Shown: piece by piece, positions 1-5,700 of the stretch
How positions within the stretch are numbered: the first letter of the stretch is position 1
How the letters are laid out: each line of letters begins with the position of its first letter
DNA from: Oscillospiraceae bacterium
GTDB taxonomy: Bacteria > Bacillota_A > Clostridia > Oscillospirales > Ruminococcaceae
Assembly: GCA_017848205.1 (NCBI GenBank)
Contig: JAGDDO010000574.1
Span: 1-8,950, forward strand
DNA: 8,950 bases
Reading direction: 5' to 3'
Made by a program: the position numbers and the translations under genes
The notes under the pieces: model-generated
What the model was told of the DNA's origin: nothing
Database searches by the model: none
What the model saw: the letters and a program-made list of their open reading frames with translations, nothing else

Positions 1-47
1 AGCGTTCTCTGCTCCAGAGTGCATACCTCCCGATAATAAATATAACC
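1..47 (-). other. 5' end of a leftward transcript, product unknown
   Basis: Downstream of the leftward promoter the minus strand carries a ribosome-binding-site-like GGGAGG (26-31) and a small hairpin, CTCTG-GAG-CAGAG (7-19). The only ATG in view (22-24) is one base from GGGAGG, too close for normal initiation. The coding start is therefore either outside the window or absent, in which case this could be a non-coding or leader RNA. Nothing else can be said from 47 bases. Confidence 0.3.
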
Positions 48-53
48 TTTTCT

Positions 54-82
54 ATTATACCAACTTTTTCACAAAAATGCAA
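54..82 (-). promoter_or_regulatory. Leftward sigma-70-type promoter at the window edge
   Basis: On the minus strand TTGCAT (77-82) is followed after exactly 17 bases by TATAAT (54-59), a near-consensus vegetative promoter. It fires leftward out of the window, with a start expected near position 47. It begins five bases beyond the T tract of the terminator for the 217-2766 gene, so it opens a new transcription unit. Confidence 0.7.
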
Positions 83-86
83 CATC

Positions 87-201
87 AAAAAAAATCCGTA
101 AAACTCAAGGAAACACGGGTGGAGAGATTGCGGGGCTTCGCCCCGTCCCCACGCTGATTTATGAATAAATCAGCGTTCCCTTAAAGCAGTTTTACGGATT
201 T
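87..201 (-). terminator. Intrinsic-terminator-like structure after the dockerin/PBP gene
   Basis: Read on the minus strand, transcription leaving the gene at 217 enters repeat copy 1 after 15 bases. The 13-bp outer stem ends in a run of eight T (87-94), five of them unpaired. This is an intrinsic terminator in which the usual short loop is replaced by two internal hairpins. The T run stops five bases short of the -35 of the next leftward promoter. Confidence 0.6.
92..201. repeat. Folded intergenic repeat, copy 1
   Basis: A 110-bp element closed by a perfect 13-bp inverted repeat (92-104 with 189-201, arm GTTTTACGGATTT). Inside are two hairpins: CGGGGC-TTC-GCCCCG (131-145), and a perfect 12-bp palindrome with a two-base spacer (151-162 with 165-176) built on GATTTAT/ATAAATC. 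Weaker complementarity (GTGG 119-122 with CCAC 149-152; AAGG 107-110 with CCTT 179-182) would tighten the fold. Read on the plus strand, the order of parts and the right end (TTAAA, then CAGTTTT) match the element at 7804-7906, so the two appear related. No transposase is present. It could be a MITE-like element or a structured RNA repeat. Confidence 0.7.
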
Positions 202-216
202 CATATCACTTCACAT

Positions 217-2766
217 TCAGTTCAGATGATTTTTATTCATCCAGCCATAGTATTCACCGGTTTTTTTGTCCCAGCATTCCGCCCAGCTAACGTCATGTGA
301 ATATGCATAGGATTTTACAGTAACTTCTGTTCCCTGTTTAAGCTTTAACATAACTTTTTCCGAACCGTAATCAAGAACATATGATTCACTGTAAACCGGA
401 AGATCCGAAGTGCCCCAGTGTCTAACGGTGTGTTTTTCAAACATGTCTTCATCCAGAGTACGCCTTGATGCCTTCTCTTCACCAGGAATAAAGTATTTCT
501 TATCGGCACGGGACGGATCGAATTTAATAATACGGGTAATACACTTCTTTTCTTCATCAAGGTCTGTTGTTTCAACGCAGACTTCACCGGCATTCAGCGA
601 TACAGATTTTATTCTATGTACCGAATCATCAAGATCAGCAAATTCTTTTCCGAATATATCTGAGAACCGAAGCGGATTACCGGATCTGTCAAACATATGG
701 CAGACTTTAACCCGTTCTGATTCCTGATAGCAGAATATATTCATAGTTGTATCCTGAAAACTCCTGTCAGGTTCCTGGATAGCGCCAATATCTGCTGTGA
801 TTCCTTCTGATTCCAGCTGTTTCTTTGCTTTTTCCAGATTTTCTCTGATCGCAGCAGTTTCTTCAGCAGTAAGAAAAGCTGAACCGTCAAGAACACTGGA
901 TTTTTTTCCTTTTTCATCAGTTATTCTCTTAAAAAACAGATCGCCGCGAAAGGCTTTGTTAATGCTGTCAAGATCAATATTCAGCTTTGACTGATCGAGT
1001 ATCTCTCTCATGTCAAAGAATTCACCTGTTATCATTAAATCAGGAAGATAATACTGGTATGCGTTATCGGCCCAATGAGAGTTGGTGCTACATGATGTTG
1101 TTATGAATTTCATGCGCGGATTGCAGAACAGATACGGGTTGTTTTCCGGAATTTCGACAGTTTCTATTGAGAACTCTTCAATATCACCGGTAAGTCCGGT
1201 AAATTCAGACTTAACAACATCATAATAACATTCATTATAGTAAGAGTCGATTATTTCATCTTTTACAGCATCATTTACATAGTTTATAAAGGTTTCGCCT
1301 TTATAAAACAAATCAGAAAATTCCTTTATCTGCGATCCGTTCCTCATATCAAAATTAAGAAAATATGTTCTTTCCGCGTAATCTCTCCCCGTGCCTCTGG
1401 AATGCCAGAGATTAAAAGAAATATATCCGTTTACCGCCACATAACTTATATGCATACTGTCACTGGAAAATTCCTTGACTTCAGCAGAATTTATAAACGT
1501 TTTTAATTTATCATTTATTTTCTCTTCAACTACTTTGTCCTTAAGAAAATCTACGAGAGTGTCACATTCAATGCTGCCGCTAAAAGCCGATCTGAAATAA
1601 TCCGGCTTATAGTCTTTACCTCTTGGTTTTCCTGTCCCCTTCTTCGTATACGGTACGAGCCAGTCCGGTACTTCCATGTCACTGATCGGCAGATAACCGG
1701 TCTCAAGAACACACATCTGTCCTTCTTCCGAAACAGCCCATTTCAGAAAACGATGTACGCTTTCCGGTGCACTGTCCGTATACATTGCAAATGTTGAGCT
1801 TATAAGCGGATACGATCCGTCAGCAAGAGTGGATTTCGACGGTTTTACTCCGTCTACAGCAATAAATTTAACATCAGATGAATTCTCGTACATCTGAGCT
1901 GCATATGAATAAACTGAATAGCCTATTGCCTGCGCAGAATTATCGTACAAAGTCACATGATCCATAAGACTTCCCATAGATATTATAGGCGATCTGTGCC
2001 CTAACTCCGGATCAACAAGTTCTCTGTCACCCATAAACTGCACCACAAGATTCTGACTTCCGGAATCCTTGTTTCTCTGGAAAGGTACGATCGGTGCATC
2101 GTTTCCTCCGACTTCCTTCCAGTTGGTTATTACTCCTGAATATATGTCCATTAACTGATCCTGCGTAAGTGAGTTTACAGGATTATTCTTGTTTACTACA
2201 AATACAAAAGCTTCCTTTGCAACAGGAGTATAATTAAGGTACACCCCTGCATCGGCAGCTTTCTGTTTCTGCTCGTCGGAAATTGGTACTGTGAATATCA
2301 TATCAGTTTCACCGGAAAGCAGCATATCAAAGGCTTCATGCGTTTTATGATGTTCGACCAGTCTTTCAGCTTCCCTGTATGAAACACCAAGCATTCTGGA
2401 TTTAAAACCAGCTTCGAGCGGTGTGGCGGAAGTTGAACCGTCCATAACGGGAATATTCTCTGTTGTCCAGAAAAAGTCTGTTCCGTCTATCACATTTTTA
2501 AGTTTGATAACATCACGTACATTGATTTTCCAGTCACCGTTGAAATCGTACCAGCGGTTTGTTCCGTTCTTGTCCGGTGTATTTATAACATAGGAAGTAT
2601 ATAAACTGAGATCATCTTCGGAAAGCTTACTGTCATTGCTCATATCTCCCCTGATCTTTTCAGGTTTTTCGTCTTCTGTTTTACTGTTACTTCCGGTCAG
2701 TGCATAAACCGGAAAACATGATGCAGCCATTACTGCAGCAATAATGAATGATATTTGTTTCTTCAT
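217..2766 (-). CDS. Secreted dockerin protein with PstS-like binding domain and SH3-like C-terminus
   Basis: 849 residues. Residues 1-22 look like a signal peptide (KK, hydrophobic core, cleavage after VYA). Residues 40-95 are a type I dockerin with two calcium loops: D41/S43/D45/K47/S49/D52 and D74/N76/D78/K80/N82/D85. Residues about 105-370 resemble PstS-type solute-binding proteins: DGSTSATPL (109-117), SGVITNWKEVGG (210-221), SGSQ (235-238), AIGYSVYSY (280-288). Residues about 395-590 resemble DUF3298/RsiV-type extracellular regions, and about 785-849 an SH3-like domain (GTEVTVKS, WAECW, GWM). In cellulosome-forming ruminococci dockerins bind scaffoldin cohesins, so this protein may be displayed on the surface complex; the ligand is unknown. 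No pst transporter genes adjoin it, which argues against simple phosphate uptake. The start is set by AAAGGAGGG (2771-2779) four bases upstream. Dockerin and binding domain are confident; the overall role is not known. Confidence 0.85.
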   Translation of the reverse strand: MKKQISFIIAAVMAASCFPVYALTGSNSKTEDEKPEKIRGDMSNDSKLSEDDLSLYTSYVINTPDKNGTNRWYDFNGDWKINVRDVIKLKNVIDGTDFFWTTENIPVMDGSTSATPLEAGFKSRMLGVSYREAERLVEHHKTHEAFDMLLSGETDMIFTVPISDEQKQKAADAGVYLNYTPVAKEAFVFVVNKNNPVNSLTQDQLMDIYSGVITNWKEVGGNDAPIVPFQRNKDSGSQNLVVQFMGDRELVDPELGHRSPIISMGSLMDHVTLYDNSAQAIGYSVYSYAAQMYENSSDVKFIAVDGVKPSKSTLADGSYPLISSTFAMYTDSAPESVHRFLKWAVSEEGQMCVLETGYLPISDMEVPDWLVPYTKKGTGKPRGKDYKPDYFRSAFSGSIECDTLVDFLKDKVVEEKINDKLKTFINSAEVKEFSSDSMHISYVAVNGYISFNLWHSRGTGRDYAERTYFLNFDMRNGSQIKEFSDLFYKGETFINYVNDAVKDEIIDSYYNECYYDVVKSEFTGLTGDIEEFSIETVEIPENNPYLFCNPRMKFITTSCSTNSHWADNAYQYYLPDLMITGEFFDMREILDQSKLNIDLDSINKAFRGDLFFKRITDEKGKKSSVLDGSAFLTAEETAAIRENLEKAKKQLESEGITADIGAIQEPDRSFQDTTMNIFCYQESERVKVCHMFDRSGNPLRFSDIFGKEFADLDDSVHRIKSVSLNAGEVCVETTDLDEEKKCITRIIKFDPSRADKKYFIPGEEKASRRTLDEDMFEKHTVRHWGTSDLPVYSESYVLDYGSEKVMLKLKQGTEVTVKSYAYSHDVSWAECWDKKTGEYYGWMNKNHLN

Positions 2767-2784
2767 AGCACCCTCCTTTATGAG

Positions 2785-2798
2785 TCAGCTTCGGCTGA
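2785..2798 (-). other. Small 5' UTR hairpin
   Basis: TCAGC-CGAA-GCTGA on the minus strand forms a 5-bp stem with a four-base loop. It lies between the promoter and the ribosome binding site of the dockerin/PBP gene. It may stabilise the mRNA 5' end; no regulatory role is shown. Confidence 0.3.
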
Positions 2799-2812
2799 TA
2801 AAACACGGGTAT

Positions 2813-2841
2813 ATTTTACCATAACATTTTATAAAATGCAA
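2813..2841 (-). promoter_or_regulatory. Promoter for the dockerin/PBP gene
   Basis: On the minus strand TTGCAT (2836-2841) and TAAAAT (2813-2818) are 17 bases apart, with an extended -10 (TGG directly before TAAAAT). It lies about 46 bases upstream of the start codon. It shares the TTGCATTTT -35 region with the leftward promoter at 54-82. Confidence 0.7.
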
Positions 2842-2945
2842 GATGTTAATTGCGGTTATAAAACTGAACTGAATAAATGATTTGTTTCGCCATATAGTAA
2901 ACGGAAAAATCTTTTTGCGTTCACTGCAATTCCGGCAAAATATAT

Positions 2946-2974
2946 TTGCTTTTTCAGAACAAAGATAGTATAAT
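2946..2974 (+). promoter_or_regulatory. Promoter for the ddl-murF operon
   Basis: TTGCTT (2946-2951) and TATAAT (2969-2974) are separated by 17 bases, giving a start near 2981 and a leader of about 54 bases. The leader holds a small hairpin GTGTT-ATG-AACAC (2984-2996) before the GGAGG at 3022-3026. The rest of the 268-bp divergent region (2842-2945) shows no further recognisable signal. Confidence 0.7.
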
Positions 2975-3034
2975 TAGATATTGGTGTTATGAACACTTAC
3001 GGAAACAATTAAACACCCTACGGAGGATTGGTTT

Positions 3035-4072
3035 ATGAATATAACAGTATTATGCGGTGGTCTCAGCGGTGAAAGAGACGTAAGTCTTACTTCAGGTCTT
3101 ATGTGTGCCAAGGCACTCAGCAAGAAGGGTCACGAGGTTTTTCTTCTTGACGTGTTTATGGGAACGGACTTCCCTCCTGAAAAGGCATTCGCTGAAAGAC
3201 AGGACTTTTCAGATGTAACTTCTTCGATCGCTGCCGATGCACCTGACCTTGAAGAGGTAAAGAGACTCAGAGGCGAAAGCCCTGACGGATTCTTCGGCAA
3301 GAACGTAATCGACATATGCAAAAAATCAGACATCGTATTCATGGCTCTTCACGGATGCAACGGCGAAGACGGAAAGATACAGGCAACATTTGACCTGCTC
3401 GGCATTCCTTATACCGGTTCTGACTATCTCGGAAGTGCAAACGCTATGAACAAGGGCATCACAAGAAGACTTCTCATGGCTGACGGCATCAATATGGCAA
3501 ACGGTGCTCACTATACAAAGAATGACTATGAAACAGGAAAGACTAACGAATGGAGCTCATTCCCTTGTATCGTAAAGCCTTGCTGCGGCGGTTCAAGCAT
3601 CGGCGTTTCAAAGGCTGAAAACAAGGAAGAATTCGAAAAGGCTCTTAAGAACTGCTTTAAGTATGAAGATGAAGCTATAGTTGAGGAATTCATAAGCGGA
3701 CGCGAGTTCTCGATCGGCGTTATCGAAGGAAAGGCACTTCCTGTTATCGAGATCATTGCTGACGGATTCTACGACTATAAGAACAAATACTCAGGCAAGA
3801 CCCGCGAAGTATGCCCGGCTGAAATAGACGAAGAAACAAACAGAAAGCTTCAGGCTGCAGCCGAAAAGGCATTTGCTTCCCTCAAGCTCAATATTTACGC
3901 AAGAATCGACTTCATACTCAACAGTAAAAACAACGAACCTTACTGTCTTGAGGCAAACACTCTTCCGGGTATGACACCGGCATCTCTCCTCCCTCAGGAA
4001 GCAAGAGCCGTAGGAATCGAATATCCTGATCTCTGCGAGCTTATCGTAAACAAGTCACTTGCAAGATTTTAA
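3035..4072 (+). CDS. ddl: D-alanine--D-alanine ligase
   Basis: 345 residues, normal for the family. This cytoplasmic ATP-grasp enzyme joins two D-alanines using ATP, making the dipeptide that MurF uses. Visible motifs: SGERDVSLTSG (11-21) with the substrate-contacting Glu13; ALHGCNGEDGKIQ (104-116); the ATP-binding loop KPCCGGSSIGVSK (181-193); EEFISGREFSIG (217-228); ARIDF (289-293); and the metal/substrate segment LEANTLPGMTPASLLPQ (305-321). In the omega loop the KY pair (Tyr252) matches the tyrosine of D-Ala-D-Ala ligases rather than the phenylalanine of VanA-type D-Ala-D-Lac ligases, so ordinary D-Ala-D-Ala termini are inferred. GGAGG (3022-3026), eight bases before the ATG, supports this start. 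It is followed 15 bases later by murF. Confidence 0.96.
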   Translation: MNITVLCGGLSGERDVSLTSGLMCAKALSKKGHEVFLLDVFMGTDFPPEKAFAERQDFSDVTSSIAADAPDLEEVKRLRGESPDGFFGKNVIDICKKSDIVFMALHGCNGEDGKIQATFDLLGIPYTGSDYLGSANAMNKGITRRLLMADGINMANGAHYTKNDYETGKTNEWSSFPCIVKPCCGGSSIGVSKAENKEEFEKALKNCFKYEDEAIVEEFISGREFSIGVIEGKALPVIEIIADGFYDYKNKYSGKTREVCPAEIDEETNRKLQAAAEKAFASLKLNIYARIDFILNSKNNEPYCLEANTLPGMTPASLLPQEARAVGIEYPDLCELIVNKSLARF

Positions 4073-4077
4073 GGAGG
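4071..4077 (+). promoter_or_regulatory. murF ribosome binding site overlapping the ddl stop
   Basis: AAGGAGG begins within the TAA stop of ddl (4070-4072). It lies 10 bases before a TTG at 4088 and 19 bases before the first ATG at 4097. Normal spacing favours the TTG, and the overlap suggests coupled translation of ddl and murF. Confidence 0.7.
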
Positions 4078-4087
4078 ACAGCTTAAG

Positions 4088-5455
4088 TTGAGACCCATGA
4101 CACTTAAGGAGATAGCATCCGCATGCGGCGGAAGACTTGTCTCTGCTGAAAACGTTAATGAACTTACCGTAAACGATATTACCATAGACAGCCGTACAGT
4201 TAAGGAAGGCTCTCTCTACATCCCGATAAAAGGACAGAGATTTGACGGACATGATTTTATTGATTCAGTTTTTGAAAACGGCGCAGTATGCACACTTACG
4301 GAAAACGAAAGAACTGACCTTGCAAAGCCGCAGATAGTAGTTGAATCCACTGCTGCAGCACTGAGGGACATTGCAGAATACTACAGAAGTCTGTTTGGAA
4401 ACCTTAAGGTCATCGGTGTTACAGGAAGCTCAGGTAAAACATCAACAAAGGAAATGATCTATTCCGTTCTTTCAGAACACTTCAATGTACTTAAAACTGA
4501 AGGAAACCTTAACAACGAGATAGGCGTTCCGAAAACTATTTTCAGAATAACCGATGAACACGAAGTTGCCATAATCGAAATGGGTATCAACCACTTCGGT
4601 GAAATGACACGTCTTGCAAAGATGGTTCGTCCGGACATTGCCGTTATAACAAACATCGGCACAGCTCATCTTGAATTTCTTGAAAGCCGTGACGGTATTT
4701 TAAAGGCAAAGACGGAAATGCTTCCTTTCCTTGCGAAAGACGGAACTGCAGTGCTTAACGGCGACGATGATAAACTGTGCACGGTAGATTCTGTTAAAAC
4801 AAGCTTTTTCGGATTCGGCGAAAAGAACGATATAAAGGCAGAAAACATTGTTCAGAAAGGTATTGACGGTACCTCATTTACCATAGTAACAAAGGATATC
4901 CGTCTCAACGCATTCGTTCCTGCTCTGGGAAAACATATGGTAATGAATGCCGTTGCAGCTTTCCGCATTTCCGAACTTCTCGGTATGCCTGCCGGCAAAG
5001 CTCTTGAGGGGATCTCACACTTTAAAAACATCGACGGACGTTTCAACGTTATAAAAACTGACAGTTTCACTCTTGTAAACGACTGTTACAATGCAAATCC
5101 GGACTCGGTAAAAGCTTCTCTTAAGGTTATAAGCACTCTTCCGGGAAGAAAAGCCGCAGTACTTGCTGACATGAAGGAACTCGGTGAAAATTCAGAAAAG
5201 ATGCACCGCGAAACCGGAGCCTTTGCATCGGAATGTCTCGACACTCTTGTGTGCATAGGACCGGAAGCCAACTTTATTTACGAAGAAGCAAAAAAAGCAA
5301 ATCCGTATCTGAAAGCAGTTCACTATAATAACAATGATGAAGCAAAGGCTGATATGCTGAATATCCTTGAAAAATCTGATACTGTACTTATAAAGGGTTC
5401 ACACTCAATGAATTTATCTGAAATCACTTCGTTTTTAAAGGAAACATGTATATAA
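4088..5455 (+). CDS. murF: UDP-N-acetylmuramoyl-tripeptide--D-alanyl-D-alanine ligase
   Basis: 455 residues, typical for MurF. The enzyme uses ATP in the cytoplasm to add D-Ala-D-Ala, made by the upstream Ddl, to UDP-MurNAc-tripeptide, completing the pentapeptide. An N-terminal substrate-binding domain (about 1-105, with DSRTVKEGSLYIPIKG at 34-49) precedes the Mur-ligase ATPase domain: P-loop GVTGSSGKTSTK (110-121), EGNLNNEIGVP (138-148), the EMG and NIGTAHLE segments (164-196), and LKAKTEML (205-212), where the carbamylated lysine normally lies. The C-terminal domain has NDCYNANPDS (331-340), ADMKELGENS (360-369) and KGSHSMNL (436-443). The start is probably the TTG at 4088; an ATG three codons on is the alternative and changes little. 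No intrinsic terminator directly follows, so transcripts may run into the glnN leader. Confidence 0.95.
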   Translation: MRPMTLKEIASACGGRLVSAENVNELTVNDITIDSRTVKEGSLYIPIKGQRFDGHDFIDSVFENGAVCTLTENERTDLAKPQIVVESTAAALRDIAEYYRSLFGNLKVIGVTGSSGKTSTKEMIYSVLSEHFNVLKTEGNLNNEIGVPKTIFRITDEHEVAIIEMGINHFGEMTRLAKMVRPDIAVITNIGTAHLEFLESRDGILKAKTEMLPFLAKDGTAVLNGDDDKLCTVDSVKTSFFGFGEKNDIKAENIVQKGIDGTSFTIVTKDIRLNAFVPALGKHMVMNAVAAFRISELLGMPAGKALEGISHFKNIDGRFNVIKTDSFTLVNDCYNANPDSVKASLKVISTLPGRKAAVLADMKELGENSEKMHRETGAFASECLDTLVCIGPEANFIYEEAKKANPYLKAVHYNNNDEAKADMLNILEKSDTVLIKGSHSMNLSEITSFLKETCI

Positions 5456-5478
5456 TCCACAAAAAACATGCTTCACTA

Positions 5479-5507
5479 TTGACAAACAGAACAAATTAAT
5501 ATATCAT
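5479..5507 (+). promoter_or_regulatory. Main candidate promoter for glnN
   Basis: TTGACA (5479-5484) and TATCAT (5502-5507) with a 17-base spacer; the start is expected near 5514. It begins 23 bases after the murF stop and would give a leader of nearly 190 bases containing the whole folded element at 5537-5681. Confidence 0.65.
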
Positions 5508-5536
5508 ATATTTATATACTTTAAATTGGAACAATG

Positions 5537-5681
5537 GCGTTTCAGTTTCGTCTATAATATCTGTAACTAAGGAATAATACCAGCCGGAGCTTCACTGCAG
5601 TCTTTCTGATGGTGCGGCACCTGCATATTTTTCCTGAATTAAAAATCCGTTATTATTATGATGAAATTGAAACGCTTTTTT
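5537..5681 (+). promoter_or_regulatory. Structured glnN leader, candidate transcription attenuator or riboswitch
   Basis: GCGTTTCAGTTTCGTC (5537-5552) pairs along its full length with GATGAAATTGAAACGC (5660-5675), two of the 16 pairs being G-U. After one bulged T (5553) the helix continues six more pairs (5554-5559 with 5654-5659). TTTTTT (5676-5681) follows the helix directly, and the glnN ribosome binding site AGGAGG (5685-5690) comes four bases later. The interior can fold further: AGGAATAATA (5570-5579) with TATTTTTCCT (5626-5635, one mismatch), enclosing GCCG/CGGC (5583-5586, 5615-5618) and a CAC-TG-CAG stem (5593-5600) around the loop TCTTT. GGTG-CGG-CACC (5611-5621) is a competing hairpin. 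Position and T tract fit conditional termination ahead of glnN. I do not recognise a known riboswitch class or an ANTAR-type tandem hairpin. It could alternatively be a leaky terminator for ddl-murF. Confidence 0.6.
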
Positions 5682-5700
5682 AACAGGAGGATAAATTATT

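Noticed and set aside
1..7. AGCGTTC at the window start matching AGCGTTC in repeat copy 1 (172-178), possibly a third copy
   Set aside because: Only seven bases agree; the following TTAAA and CAGTTTT of the repeat are absent.
410..727. 105-codon plus-strand ORF within the dockerin/PBP gene
   Set aside because: Opposite strand of a well-supported long gene; no ribosome binding site or recognisable product.
2989..3012. Mini-ORF MNTYGN in the ddl leader
   Set aside because: No Shine-Dalgarno sequence, only six codons, and no terminator-like structure that its translation could control.
3035..4072. Van-type D-Ala-D-Lac ligase
   Set aside because: Tyr252 in the KY pair of the omega loop and pairing with murF fit a housekeeping D-Ala-D-Ala ligase; no vanH or vanX homologue adjoins.
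5537..5675. glnN leader as a third copy of the folded repeat or a MITE
   Set aside because: It has a long closing stem but lacks the GGGGC-GCCCC and GATTT hairpins and the CAGTTTT end, and no clear target-site duplication flanks it.
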